Source: CAZYAK01 sp964645935 (GTDB taxonomy: Bacteria; Patescibacteriota; Gracilibacteria; Peribacterales; Peribacteraceae). From it: a stretch of DNA of 33,411 bases. The stretch lies in NCBI GenBank assembly GCA_964645935.1, contig CAZYAK010000011.1:1-33411 (forward strand), written 5' to 3'. Positions 16,706 through 24,603 of this stretch are shown here, piece by piece; the stretch's first letter is position 1, and every line of letters starts with the position of its first letter. The translations under genes were made by a program, and so were the position numbers. Under the pieces are notes generated by a model. That model was not told the DNA's origin, ran no database searches, and saw only the letters and a list, made by a program, of their open reading frames with translations.

Positions 16706-17164
16706 ATGCTCGAGTCCCTGAAATTCCAGATCCGGATCAACGCCCCCAAGAAGAAGGTCTGGGACGTGATGCTCGGCAAGAAGACCTACGAGCAGTGGAC
16801 CTGCGCTTTCCACGAGGGCTCGACGTATGAGGGGACCTGGGACAAGGGCGCCATCATCCGCTTCGTCTCGGAGGCTGACGGCAAGGCGACCGGGATGCTC
16901 GGGCGCATCGCGGAGAACAAGCCGGCGGAGCTGATCTCCATCGAATACCTCGGCATGATCGTCGACGGCAAGGAAGACACCGCGAGCCCCGAGGTCCAGG
17001 TATGGAAGGGCTTGCACGAGATCTACCGCTTCTCGGAGAACGACGGCGTCACCACCCTCGACATCGAGCTGGAGGGCATGGGCTCCAACAAGGAAATGGC
17101 GGAGATGTTCGAGGGGATGTGGCCGAAGGCGCTGGAGAAGCTAAAGGTGGTCGCGGAGGCGTGA
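16706..17164 (+). CDS. SRPBCC (START/AHSA1-like) ligand-binding protein
   Basis: The 152-residue soluble protein has the SRPBCC/AHSA1 pattern: an N-terminal strand with INAPKKKVWDVMLG (11-24), YEQWT, a central beta sheet, and a long C-terminal helix preceded by NKEMAEMFEGMWPKALEKL. Members form a deep hydrophobic pocket and act as ligand binders or small-molecule modifiers; the ligand cannot be predicted. It starts 39 bases after the SLH gene with only a pyrimidine-rich stretch and no TANNNT box, so it may be read through from that gene. Confidence 0.85.
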   Translation: MLESLKFQIRINAPKKKVWDVMLGKKTYEQWTCAFHEGSTYEGTWDKGAIIRFVSEADGKATGMLGRIAENKPAELISIEYLGMIVDGKEDTASPEVQVWKGLHEIYRFSENDGVTTLDIELEGMGSNKEMAEMFEGMWPKALEKLKVVAEA

Positions 17165-17215
17165 CGTCCGCGAGCAGTGCGGGAGATCGTCCTACGGCGC
17201 TTCCCGGCTTCCGGG

Positions 17216-17590
17216 TCAGCGCCTGGAGAAGAACTTGATGGTGAACCCGTTGGGATCGAGGACGGAGAAGTTGCGGTGGCCCCACGGGCGCGTGGTGATG
17301 GACTCGCCCACCTTCACCTGCCGGGAGATGCGGTCCCACAGCGCGTCGACGTCCTTCACCTCGACGTACGCATAGACGCCGCGGCTGACGGGGCTCCGGT
17401 CCCCCAGCAGCACCTCCAGCTGCGCTGCTCCGAGACGGTACACCACGCCCTTGTCCGTGGCGTCGCGGTCCCACTGGCTGAGGACTTCCAGGCCGAGGAC
17501 GCCTTCGTAGAAGGAACGCGTGCGCTGGTAGTCCCTCACCTGGAGGACGATGCGGACTTCTTCTTGAAAATCGAGGCTTTCGGGGGTCAT
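17216..17590 (-). CDS. VOC-family (glyoxalase/bleomycin-resistance-like) protein
   Basis: The 124-residue protein has the paired beta-alpha-beta-beta-beta units of the VOC fold. It opens with VRIVLQVRDYQRTRSFYEGV and ends with FSVLDPNGFTIKFF, the usual terminal Glu-position strand. It is likely a metal-dependent small-molecule enzyme or binder; the substrate is unknown. The ATG overlaps the stop of the lysyl-oxidase-like gene (ATGA), and a TACACT box also ends 6 bases before it. It may therefore be translated both by coupling and from its own leaderless mRNA. Confidence 0.85.
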   Translation of the reverse strand: MTPESLDFQEEVRIVLQVRDYQRTRSFYEGVLGLEVLSQWDRDATDKGVVYRLGAAQLEVLLGDRSPVSRGVYAYVEVKDVDALWDRISRQVKVGESITTRPWGHRNFSVLDPNGFTIKFFSRR

Positions 17591-19515
17591 GGGCGGAGTG
17601 TACACGTCACCTCCGCGTTCCCGCCCCCCGGGACCAGCGGCCCCGTCATCACCGCGTATGTGCCGCCTGTCTCGGCGGCGTCGCGCGCGGAAGGGCACGT
17701 AAACGCGATGTCCGCCGAAGTCTCCACGACCGCGGATCCCAGCGCGTCGTTGGCGGTGCAGGGGATGCCGGATCCCAGCACGCGGCTGCCTTCGCACAGA
17801 CGCACGACCTGCGGCGACTTCCCCGCATCAATGGCGCAGCGGACCGTCGTCTTCTTGCCAGGCGCGCAGTCGCGGAGCGTCTTGCCGTTCGCGAACCCGC
17901 AGTTGCGCAGCGGCCCGAAGACGCCCTCGCGGCACGGGCCCGTGACGTAACTCTCCCCGATTTTCGGCACCACGACGTGATAGGCGTCCCGATTGTTGGC
18001 GTCCCACGCGTCGTACCGTCGGCACTGCTGGCGGCTCACCAACTTGCCGCCGGAGGTCTTGAAGGACGTCGGCTCGAAGAGCTCGTCCCCTTGAGGATCA
18101 CGGACGATCGTACCCTCACAGAGCAGACCGTCGGGGTTCGTCTCGAACGCGAGCGACAATGGCTCTCCCGTACGCGCCTGCGTGACGTCCACCCATTGGC
18201 ACTCCAGCCCCATCTTGTACTCGTCGATCCACCCGGACGCGACCCCTTGGTTTACACAGTCCACGTACGGGTGCCGCAGCGGGCTGAGCTCATTGTTCCA
18301 GAGCCTCGCCGTCGGCTGCATGCAGAAGCCGTTCTTGCGGGCAACGGCGTCGCTCCCGTCACCCAACGTGATCTCGCCGTAGTGCGAGAAGTGGTAGTGC
18401 TCGTGGCACGCGCTGTACTCAAAGAGCCCGTGCTGCGCCAGCAACGACTCGCGCTGCGTGTGGAAGTAATCGACGATGCCGATATCCAGCGCCCGGGCGC
18501 CCACGTTGAGATCGGCAGTGGGGAACATCAGGAGCTTGCGCCAGCCGGGGCCGCCCACGCACTGCTCCGTGAGCGTGCAGGAATCGGCGGGAATGTACCG
18601 GTACGTGAATCGATTGATGCGGAATTCCTCGTGATCGGGCTCTAGATCCGGGCCGCTGGGATTCGTCACATCGCCAACGCGGACGCTCTCGGCGAGCGCG
18701 TGGTCCCAGGCGATACGCTCAAAGCGCATGGCCGTGGTGACGGAGCCCACCTTCCGGCGCAGCGCCGTGAGGCAGGATTCTGCGGGCATCGCGGTCTGGT
18801 GGCAGCCGGTATTCGTGAGCTTGGGCTCCACGCGGCAGGCGTGGTCGTAGAAGAGATCCATCTCCTCCGCGTCCACGCTGTTGGGAGGGAACTGCCCCTC
18901 GTCCACACACGCGTAGCCAGTGCGCTGGAAGAGGAGCTCGGGATCCACCGGGAAGACGAACGGCTCGTCCCACGTTCCGCCGATCGTCGCCAGAGCTGGC
19001 TCGGACATGCCGGGTGAACTCTCGTCCGAAAGCAGGACGCCTGAGAACCGGTACCGCACCGTGACGGCGTCGTGGCCGTCCACGAACGTCCGGCGCGGGG
19101 ATTCCAGCAGCTCGATGCGCCACTGCGCCTCTGGCGGGAGAGGGAGCTGCCATTTCGTGCCCTTCGGGTAGAAGGCGTTCCGGAAGCTGAGGCGCAGCGA
19201 CGTCATGCGGATCTGGCGCTTGGCGCGGTCGATCCAGAACGACGACGGCTTCGCGAGGAGCTCGGTGGCAATGGCCAGGCGCTGGCGCTCGGGGATCTCC
19301 TCCAGCAGCGCGCCGACCGTGCTCTCGAGCCCCAAGCGTACGAGCGCGCCGGGGTGCGCGGACCAGTCGATCTCCGTGTGCGTGACGGCGCGCGCGGACG
19401 ACGCGGTCGGCGGCGACGCGACCGAAGCGGTGGATTCCCCCGGACCGACAGGCGTCTTGGCGCAGCCCGCGAGGGTGAAGACGGCGAGGATCGGCAAGGC
19501 GAGGGAACTGCGCAT
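17587..19515 (-). CDS. Lipoprotein with C-terminal lysyl-oxidase (LOX) domain
   Basis: The protein has 642 residues from the ATG at 19515, a start set by TACACT 7 bases upstream. A lipobox LAGC places the lipidated Cys at residue 18, so the protein is anchored outside the cell. Residues about 330-480 match the lysyl oxidase catalytic domain. The copper site CHEHYHFSHY spans 370-379 (His371, His373, His375). Lys394 in ARKNGFC and Tyr433 in DEYKMGLECQW sit where the two residues forming the lysine tyrosylquinone cofactor lie in animal LOX. NQGVASG and CQWVDVT are also conserved. This predicts a copper amine oxidase acting on lysines or amines. Residues 50-320 and 490-642 are unrecognised and contain many Cys pairs, which suggests disulfides. 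The gene is coupled to the VOC gene downstream. Confidence 0.87.
   Translation of the reverse strand: MRSSLALPILAVFTLAGCAKTPVGPGESTASVASPPTASSARAVTHTEIDWSAHPGALVRLGLESTVGALLEEIPERQRLAIATELLAKPSSFWIDRAKRQIRMTSLRLSFRNAFYPKGTKWQLPLPPEAQWRIELLESPRRTFVDGHDAVTVRYRFSGVLLSDESSPGMSEPALATIGGTWDEPFVFPVDPELLFQRTGYACVDEGQFPPNSVDAEEMDLFYDHACRVEPKLTNTGCHQTAMPAESCLTALRRKVGSVTTAMRFERIAWDHALAESVRVGDVTNPSGPDLEPDHEEFRINRFTYRYIPADSCTLTEQCVGGPGWRKLLMFPTADLNVGARALDIGIVDYFHTQRESLLAQHGLFEYSACHEHYHFSHYGEITLGDGSDAVARKNGFCMQPTARLWNNELSPLRHPYVDCVNQGVASGWIDEYKMGLECQWVDVTQARTGEPLSLAFETNPDGLLCEGTIVRDPQGDELFEPTSFKTSGGKLVSRQQCRRYDAWDANNRDAYHVVVPKIGESYVTGPCREGVFGPLRNCGFANGKTLRDCAPGKKTTVRCAIDAGKSPQVVRLCEGSRVLGSGIPCTANDALGSAVVETSADIAFTCPSARDAAETGGTYAVMTGPLVPGGGNAEVTCTLRP
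17597..17602 (-). promoter_or_regulatory. -10 box for the VOC gene, inside the upstream gene
   Basis: TACACT on the minus strand ends 6 bases before the ATG at 17590, within the last codons of the lysyl-oxidase-like gene. Confidence 0.5.
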
Positions 19516-19522
19516 CACGCGG

Positions 19523-19528
19523 AGTGTA
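19523..19528 (-). promoter_or_regulatory. -10 box for the lysyl-oxidase-like gene
   Basis: TACACT on the minus strand ends 7 bases before the ATG at 19515. It excludes the 115-residue upstream extension of the longest frame, which lacks a signal peptide. Confidence 0.6.
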
Positions 19529-19536
19529 CTCCTCCG

Positions 19537-19566
19537 TCGACACCGCCCGGTGCAACCTGCTAGGAT
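19537..19566 (+). promoter_or_regulatory. Promoter for the PhnB-like gene
   Basis: TCGACA (19537-19542), an 18-base spacer and TAGGAT (19561-19566). The ATG lies 30 bases further on, so this gene should have a short leader, unlike most neighbours. Confidence 0.4.
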
Positions 19567-19596
19567 TGCCATCTCACATCCGTTCCTCGTCCCGCC

Positions 19597-20010
19597 ATGC
19601 CCACCGCGCACCTCTGCCCCTACCTGATGTTCAACGGCAACGCCCGCGAGGCCCTGGAGTTCTATCATTCTTGCATGGGCGGGAAGGTCTCCATCATGGC
19701 CTTCAAAGACGCACCGATGCCGAGCGATCCAGCAATGCAGGACCGCGTGATGCACGGGATGCTGGAGAACGACGCGCTCTCCTTCATGGCGAGCGACAGC
19801 ATGCAGGGCGAGGTGGCCCACGGGACCACGGTGCACCTCTGCGTCTCCGGCACCGACCACGAGCGCCTCACGGAGATGTTTACCAAGCTCTCCGCGGGCG
19901 GCAAGGTCACGCGGAAGCTGGAGAAGGCGTTCTGGGGCGACACCTTCGGGATGTTCACGGACAAGTTCGGCTTCGAGTGGATGTTCAGCATCACGGAGAA
20001 GAAGGCCTGA
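19597..20010 (+). CDS. PhnB-like VOC protein
   Basis: The 137-residue protein begins with the PhnB/DUF1428-type signature (PYLMFNGNAREALEFYHSCMGG). It continues with VMHGMLENDALSFMASD and ends in WGDTFGMFTDKFGFEWMF, the typical closing strand of this VOC subgroup. Such proteins are small soluble dimers whose substrates are mostly unknown. It is divergent from the lysyl-oxidase-like gene and followed after 92 bp by the channel gene on the same strand. Confidence 0.88.
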   Translation: MPTAHLCPYLMFNGNAREALEFYHSCMGGKVSIMAFKDAPMPSDPAMQDRVMHGMLENDALSFMASDSMQGEVAHGTTVHLCVSGTDHERLTEMFTKLSAGGKVTRKLEKAFWGDTFGMFTDKFGFEWMFSITEKKA

Positions 20011-20089
20011 TCCCCTCGTCCCGCACAGCGCTCCTGCGCTTCACTCGATGAGTCGGATCCGTCTAGATGCGCACGATGTGCGTCGTCGC

Positions 20090-20095
20090 TATGAT
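20090..20095 (+). promoter_or_regulatory. -10 box for the TMEM175-like gene
   Basis: TATGAT ends 7 bases before the ATG at 20103 and so favours that ATG over the start 12 codons upstream. Confidence 0.55.
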
Positions 20096-20102
20096 CGACG
20101 CC

Positions 20103-20702
20103 ATGCCCAGCCCTCACTCCGAAACCTTTCGCCTGGAGGCGTTCTCCGATGCGACATTTGCGATTCTCATCACCATCATGGTGCTGGAGTTTAAGATCCC
20201 GCACGAATCCACGCTTTCGGCGCTTGTTCCCCTGGCCCCCATCTTCCTCAGCTATGTGCTGAGCTTCGTGTATCTCGCCATCTACTGGAACAACCACCAC
20301 CACCTGCTGCATGCCACTGAGGACATCAGCGGCGGGGTGATGTGGGCCAACATGCACCTCCTCTTCTGGCTGTCTCTCGTCCCCTTCGTCACCGGCTGGG
20401 TGGGAGAGAACCCCTCATCCATTGCACCGGCCGTCCTGTACGGGTTCGTGCTGCTCCTTTGTGGCGCGGCCTACAGCATCCTGCAGAATGCCATCATCCA
20501 AAACGAGGGCAAGGGTTCCAAGCTCGCCAAGGCCGTGGGCAAAGATTGGAAGGGTAAGGCTTCGCTCGCGCTGTACGCGGTGGCCATACTCGGTGCGCTA
20601 ATCCAGCCGTGGATCGCGTACACCCTGTTCGCCGCGGTGGCGCTGATATGGATCGTCCCGGACAAGCGGCTCACGCCGATGTTCGATCACCTGGACGACT
20701 GA
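20103..20702 (+). CDS. TMEM175-family (DUF1211) predicted potassium channel
   Basis: The 199-residue membrane protein has six predicted helices. The hallmark of bacterial TMEM175 proteins is in helix 1: RLEAFSDATFAILITIMVLEFK (10-31), with FSD at 14-16 lining the pore in the family. A HNHHHL-like basic-aromatic turn follows helix 2 (YWNNHHHLLHA), as in other DUF1211 members. Bacterial proteins have one six-helix repeat and work as tetramers passing potassium. The start is chosen by TATGAT 7 bases upstream, and the first residues MPSPHSETF lead straight into the motif. Confidence 0.88.
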   Translation: MPSPHSETFRLEAFSDATFAILITIMVLEFKIPHESTLSALVPLAPIFLSYVLSFVYLAIYWNNHHHLLHATEDISGGVMWANMHLLFWLSLVPFVTGWVGENPSSIAPAVLYGFVLLLCGAAYSILQNAIIQNEGKGSKLAKAVGKDWKGKASLALYAVAILGALIQPWIAYTLFAAVALIWIVPDKRLTPMFDHLDD

Positions 20703-20730
20703 TCCGCTGGGCGCGCCTCTCGCCCTTCGC

Positions 20731-20736
20731 CATACT
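20731..20736 (+). promoter_or_regulatory. -10-like box for the NTF2-like gene
   Basis: CATACT, one base off TANNNT, ends 6 bases before the ATG at 20743. Confidence 0.35.
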
Positions 20737-20742
20737 CGCGGC

Positions 20743-21162
20743 ATGGACCACTCCGACGCCGTCGAATCGTTCTTCCGCGCTTACGAGGAGGCCAGCAACG
20801 CGGCGGACGCGGCGCGCATCGCTCTCCTTTTTGCAGAGGTCTTCCTCCTCGCGGGCCCCAACGGTTCACAGGTGGTGCGGAAGGCGGACTTCCTCGCGGC
20901 GCTTCCCAAGCGTCACGCGCACTTCAAGACTCTCGGCCTCGCCGGCACCGCGCTCTCGTCGTTGGAGCATGCTCCCATGGACGAGCACTACGTCACCGCG
21001 CAGGCGGGCTGGAGCATGCACTTCGTAAAAGACGGCGAGCCGGTCGAGGTCGAGGTCTCGTCGTCGTTCCTCCTCTACAGACGCGGCGAGACCTATGAGA
21101 TCGTCCTGTACCTCCCCCACGGCGACGTGCAGGAGCGGCTGCGCGAAGCGGGATTGACCTGA
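20743..21162 (+). CDS. NTF2/SnoaL-like small protein
   Basis: The 139-residue soluble protein begins with an amphipathic helix pair (VESFFRAYEEASNAADAARIALLF). Strands including VTAQAGWSMHF, VEVEVSSSFLLYRR and YEIVLYLPHGD then give a cone-shaped sheet as in the NTF2/SnoaL superfamily. Such proteins range from isomerases to ligand binders; no catalytic Asp/His set is clear. It sits 40 bp after the channel gene. The assignment rests on the overall pattern, not on a signature. Confidence 0.65.
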   Translation: MDHSDAVESFFRAYEEASNAADAARIALLFAEVFLLAGPNGSQVVRKADFLAALPKRHAHFKTLGLAGTALSSLEHAPMDEHYVTAQAGWSMHFVKDGEPVEVEVSSSFLLYRRGETYEIVLYLPHGDVQERLREAGLT

Positions 21163-21168
21163 GGATGC

Positions 21169-21197
21169 TTGCGGGAACTACATATTTATGATACAAT
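21169..21197 (+). promoter_or_regulatory. Promoter of the response-receiver gene (leaderless)
   Basis: TTGCGG (21169-21174), a 17-base spacer and TACAAT (21192-21197), with only 7 bases to the ATG. Transcription should start at or one base before the ATG. This is the clearest full promoter of the leaderless class in the window. Confidence 0.75.
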
Positions 21198-21204
21198 AGC
21201 ATTC

Positions 21205-21573
21205 ATGCAGAAACACATCCTCATCGCGGACGACGACACGCTCTTCCTGAACATCCTCACCCTGGAACTGGAGAAGCGCGATGTCCCCGTAAAGGTCACC
21301 ACGGTGGAGGACGGTGAGCACACGATCCGCATTCTCAGTGAGAACAAGCCCGACATGCTCATCCTGGATCTGCGCATGCCCAACATGGACGGCTTCGCGG
21401 TGCTGGAACACATGCGCGAGCACCACTCCGCCGTGCCGGTGATCGTGGTGACGCACTACCAAGACGACGAGCACAAGCGCCGCAGCGAGGAGTTCGGCGT
21501 GAGGGGCTATCTGGTGAAGTCCGACTGGCGCATCGGCGACATGACGGAGGAGATCCGCACGCACTTGGGCTGA
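21205..21573 (+). CDS. Stand-alone response-regulator receiver domain
   Basis: The 122-residue protein is a single receiver domain: acidic pocket at Asp9-Asp11 (ILIADDD), phospho-acceptor Asp55 (MLILDLRMPNMDG), Thr83 (VVTHY) and Lys105 (YLVKSDW). No DNA-binding or enzymatic output domain follows, so it resembles CheY/Spo0F-type carriers that pass signals by protein contact. No histidine kinase is encoded in this window. The TTG at 21169 that opens the longest frame is part of the promoter; the real start is the ATG at 21205. Confidence 0.92.
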   Translation: MQKHILIADDDTLFLNILTLELEKRDVPVKVTTVEDGEHTIRILSENKPDMLILDLRMPNMDGFAVLEHMREHHSAVPVIVVTHYQDDEHKRRSEEFGVRGYLVKSDWRIGDMTEEIRTHLG

Positions 21574-21577
21574 GGCG

Positions 21578-21583
21578 TATCCT
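21578..21583 (+). promoter_or_regulatory. -10 box for the gene at 21590
   Basis: TATCCT ends 6 bases before the ATG at 21590, only five bases after the stop of the receiver gene. Confidence 0.45.
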
Positions 21584-21589
21584 GGGAAC

Positions 21590-21979
21590 ATGCACACCCC
21601 GGAGCAGATCGCGGAGATCGTCATCGCCGAGTTCGGCACGGAACGTTCGCACGCCGGCCCCGAGCGGGTGGAAGCCGTGATGCGCCCCATCGGCGCTATC
21701 ACCACCGAGACCGAGCGCCGCGTGCAGGACGTGCTCCGGGCCCGGGGCGCGAGCTTGGTGCACCTGCAGTTTGGCTGTTGGGTGGAAGCGAACATCGTCA
21801 CTGGCCTGCCGAGCGACGACCGCGAGAAGCGCATCCGTTTCCTGCTGATGGACACCTGCACGTGCGTTCTCGACCACCTCCCGAACGCCGTGGAGCATGC
21901 GCCGGGTCCCGTAGATGCACGGGCGCTGGAGCTACTCAAGCACCCGCATCTCACCAGACAGAAAACGGCAGAATCTTGA
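21590..21979 (+). CDS. Hypothetical protein next to the receiver
   Basis: The 129-residue soluble protein is mixed alpha/beta and begins MHTPEQIAEIVIAEF. It contains FGCWVEANIVTGLPSDDREK and a short DTCTC motif. I do not recognise a family. It lies 16 bp after the receiver gene on the same strand and ends 6 bp from the convergent helicase gene. Its own TATCCT box and the short spacing allow both separate and joint expression with the receiver, so a role in the same signalling step is possible but unproven. Confidence 0.75.
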   Translation: MHTPEQIAEIVIAEFGTERSHAGPERVEAVMRPIGAITTETERRVQDVLRARGASLVHLQFGCWVEANIVTGLPSDDREKRIRFLLMDTCTCVLDHLPNAVEHAPGPVDARALELLKHPHLTRQKTAES

Positions 21980-21985
21980 TGCCGC

Positions 21986-23659
21986 TTAGGCCGCCGCCTC
22001 CATCAGCATCACGCACCGCACGATCCTGAGTTCCAGGAACTCGTGCACGTCGCCGAGCGCCTCGCGCACGGGCGTGAGGCGCTGGGTGCCCAGTTCCTCA
22101 AACGTCTCGCGGATGTCCGCGGCGTCGGGGACGCTCTCTAGGAGATAGCGGATATCGCCGGCCTGGCCCTCCTCCACCGCCTTCTCGATGTAAAGGATCA
22201 CGCGCTCGGGCTTGACCCCGGCGGCTTCGGCCATGGCGGAAAGGGGCGTGCGCTCAGAGACGAGCTTCTCGATAAGCTTGGCACGCCGCACGCGGCCCAT
22301 GCTGGGACGGGTGACGTGATCGTCATCGTCACTAGCAGAGGGGCGCTCTTTGGAGTGCAACGAGCGCACGACGAAGTGCGGACGCGGGACGTAGCGGCCC
22401 ATCGCCTCGCTGAGTGAGTCATAGAAGCTCGTCACCAGCGGCTCCGCGCGGATGGACTGCTCGGTCCACCGCTCGATGAAAAGGCCTTCGGCGCTGCGCA
22501 CGCGGCTGAGCGCCACGTAGGCCTGTCCCGGCTCCCAGAGCGCGGAGAGGTCCACGATCATCTTGTCGAGCGACGCGCCCTGCGCCTTGTGAATGGTGGT
22601 GGCCCACGCGAGCGTGACCGGGAAGTTCCATGCCGCAGCCACCTCGCGGCCGTCGCCGTCGAGGAGCGTGAACTTCTCGCGCTGGAGCTCTATGTCCTCG
22701 CCCGTCAGCAGGCCCACCTCCAGAATGTCCTCGCCAATGGCACGCACGCGGCCCAGGCTCCCGTTGACGTACCTCCCCTCGCCCGTGACGTCGTTGCGCC
22801 GCATCATCACGAGCGCGTCGCGCTTCAGGAAGAGGACATCGGGGATGGGGATGGATCGCTTAGCGGACTCGATCGCGCGCTCATCGCCCTCGTAGGATGT
22901 GGGTAGCGCATGCTCCCCGCCCGAGAGCTGATCCAGCCGCCAACGGTTGTACGCGTCGGCCTTGGCCCGGTGCGGGTAGAGGCGCGTCCCCTCCTGCAGC
23001 TCGTCGTGGAGCCCGGTGCGCGATTCTAGGAAGCTGCGCACCTCGGCAGTCACACGTCCGGCGCGCACGGCGTTGAGGATGTCTAGGAATGCGGCGTCGC
23101 GCGTGCGCATGACGGTGGAGAGCAGAGCGGGCTGGAAATCTGTACGTGTCCACACGTCGTGGAGAAATGCCCAGTCCTTCTCCTGGTTGCCGTGCGTCAC
23201 CGGCGGCAGCTGCGCAAAGTCTCCCACGGCGATGATGCGGAGCCCTCCCCACGGCTCGTCTCGCCCGCGGATCTCACGCGCGATGCGCTCGGCGGCGGCG
23301 AGCGTGGTGCCAGAGAGCATCGAAATCTCGTCGATGATGACACAGCACGCCATATTGAGACGGACGTTGAGCTTGCGGCTGCGCCGCGCCCGGGCGACGG
23401 TCTCCTCCAATCCCCCTTCCATGATCCCCAGCCCAAAGAAGCTGTGGAATGTGCGCCCACCGACGATGACGGCCGCAGCCCCGGTGCTGGCCACCACGGG
23501 GAACGCGGCGGACGGCTTGCCACGCAGGTACCGGTCCAGGAGGAAGCTCTTGCCCGTGCCTGCGGCGCCCGTGAGGAAAATGTTTCCCTCGCGCATGAGC
23601 ACATCAAGCGCCCGGTCCTGGCACGTGGTGAGGTTGGCGGTGGCGGGGGCGAGGGGCAT
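21986..23659 (-). CDS. PIF1/RecD-like helicase with C-terminal HTH_40-type domain
   Basis: The protein has 557 residues from the ATG at 23659. Superfamily 1 helicase motifs are clear: Walker A GAAGTGKS (31-38), Walker B VIIDEIS (107-113), motif III GDFAQLPPV (146-154), motif V TIHKAQGASLD (355-365) and motif VI YVALSRVRSAEGL (381-393). Residues about 455-555 form a helical domain (LIEKLVSERTPLSAMAEAAG, ILYIEKAVEEG) of the HTH_40 type found at the C-terminus of RecQ and PIF1-like proteins. It should unwind DNA 5' to 3' in replication-fork or G-quadruplex processing. The extra 42 residues of the longest frame are not conserved in character. TACGAT lies 11 bases before the ATG, and a second AT-rich promoter candidate is near 23770-23795. 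Confidence 0.92.
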   Translation of the reverse strand: MPLAPATANLTTCQDRALDVLMREGNIFLTGAAGTGKSFLLDRYLRGKPSAAFPVVASTGAAAVIVGGRTFHSFFGLGIMEGGLEETVARARRSRKLNVRLNMACCVIIDEISMLSGTTLAAAERIAREIRGRDEPWGGLRIIAVGDFAQLPPVTHGNQEKDWAFLHDVWTRTDFQPALLSTVMRTRDAAFLDILNAVRAGRVTAEVRSFLESRTGLHDELQEGTRLYPHRAKADAYNRWRLDQLSGGEHALPTSYEGDERAIESAKRSIPIPDVLFLKRDALVMMRRNDVTGEGRYVNGSLGRVRAIGEDILEVGLLTGEDIELQREKFTLLDGDGREVAAAWNFPVTLAWATTIHKAQGASLDKMIVDLSALWEPGQAYVALSRVRSAEGLFIERWTEQSIRAEPLVTSFYDSLSEAMGRYVPRPHFVVRSLHSKERPSASDDDDHVTRPSMGRVRRAKLIEKLVSERTPLSAMAEAAGVKPERVILYIEKAVEEGQAGDIRYLLESVPDAADIRETFEELGTQRLTPVREALGDVHEFLELRIVRCVMLMEAAA

Positions 23660-23670
23660 CGGAGGGATGC

Positions 23671-23676
23671 ATCGTA
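23671..23676 (-). promoter_or_regulatory. -10 box for the helicase gene
   Basis: TACGAT on the minus strand, 11 bases before the ATG at 23659. Further upstream, TTGAGC and TTAATC spaced 17 bases apart (about 23768-23796, minus strand) could give a longer transcript. Confidence 0.45.
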
Positions 23677-23819
23677 GCAGGCCCGGCTCGCGGACGGCGG
23701 AAAAAGGCAGTGGAGATACGAGTTCGTTCCCGCGGCACGGGTCTGAGTGGGAACGGCTTAGAGACGTGATTAATAAAGAACACATTTTTTGCTCAATATG
23801 AACAAGGACGACGCGACGC

Positions 23820-23825
23820 TACACT
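23820..23825 (+). promoter_or_regulatory. -10 box for the AlkD-like gene
   Basis: TACACT ends 7 bases before the ATG at 23833, in the divergent gap with the helicase gene. Confidence 0.55.
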
Positions 23826-23832
23826 GGGATCC

Positions 23833-24534
23833 ATGCTGCGGCAGCTCCACGCCGACCTCCACGCCGCCCGCGATCCCGCGAAAGCCGCGTTCTTCCCGCG
23901 CTTCTTCCGGACGGGGAAAGGCGAGTACGGGGAGGGCGACGTGTTCCTCGGTGTCACCGTGCCGCGCATGCGCGCGGTCGCTAAGGCGCACCGCGACCTC
24001 GGGCTGCAAGACATCGAGCGCTTGCTGGCCGATCCCATCCACGAGCGGCGCCTCACGGGACTCTTTATCCTGGTGTCGCGCTACGAGCGCGGCGACGATG
24101 CGACGAAGAAGGAGACCGTCGCGTTTTACCTGGACCACCTGGCGGGCGTAAATAACTGGGACCTCGTCGACGCCACGGCGTACAAGATCCTGGGCGACTG
24201 GCTGCTGCGCACGAACAACGATGCACAAATGGACCAGATGACGGCGTCGGCCAATCTTTGGGAACGGCGTATTGCGATCGTCGCCACACTCGCCTTCATC
24301 CGCGCGGGCCGGCTGGAGCCGACGTTTCGCATGAGTACACGTCTGATTTCGGACAAGTACGATCTCTTGCACAAAGCCGTCGGCTGGATGCTGCGCGAGG
24401 CAGGCAAGCGCGATGCATCGGCGCTGCGGCGATATCTGGATACGCATGCCGCCCGACTGCCGCGCACTGCTTTGCGATACGCATTGGAACGTCTACCGAA
24501 CAAGGACCGGAGGCACTACATGGCTCTACGCTGA
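23833..24534 (+). CDS. AlkD-type DNA alkylation repair glycosylase
   Basis: The 233-residue all-helical HEAT-like protein matches AlkD: an early FFRTGKGEYGEGD loop, VTVPRMRAVAK, and the catalytic segment VNNWDLVDATAYKILGDWL. Trp109 and Asp113 fall at the same numbers as the key residues of the Bacillus cereus enzyme. AlkD removes N3- and N7-alkylated bases without flipping them out of the helix. The protein is cytoplasmic and full length for the family. The start is fixed by TACACT 7 bases upstream. It is divergent from the helicase gene. Confidence 0.93.
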   Translation: MLRQLHADLHAARDPAKAAFFPRFFRTGKGEYGEGDVFLGVTVPRMRAVAKAHRDLGLQDIERLLADPIHERRLTGLFILVSRYERGDDATKKETVAFYLDHLAGVNNWDLVDATAYKILGDWLLRTNNDAQMDQMTASANLWERRIAIVATLAFIRAGRLEPTFRMSTRLISDKYDLLHKAVGWMLREAGKRDASALRRYLDTHAARLPRTALRYALERLPNKDRRHYMALR

Positions 24535-24537
24535 AGG

Positions 24538-24549
24538 AATACATGTATT
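24538..24549. promoter_or_regulatory. 12-bp perfect palindrome (operator candidate)
   Basis: AATACATGTATT is fully self-complementary. It lies just after the AlkD gene and touches the -35 region of the next promoter. Perfect 12-bp palindromes of this kind are typical dimer binding sites. Confidence 0.5.
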
Positions 24550-24577
24550 AGACAAAAAAGTCTAAATGTTCTATAAT
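24548..24577 (+). promoter_or_regulatory. Promoter with overlapping dyad, Cys-rich protein gene
   Basis: TAGACA (24549-24554), a 17-base spacer and a perfect TATAAT (24572-24577). The -35 lies inside a second dyad, TTAGAC-AAAAAA-GTCTAA (24548-24565). The ATG is 26 bases after the -10, so this mRNA has a leader. Two dyads over one strong core suggest repressor or activator control. Confidence 0.7.
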
Positions 24578-24603
24578 GTTCTTAATATCCACACCCCACT
24601 CGC

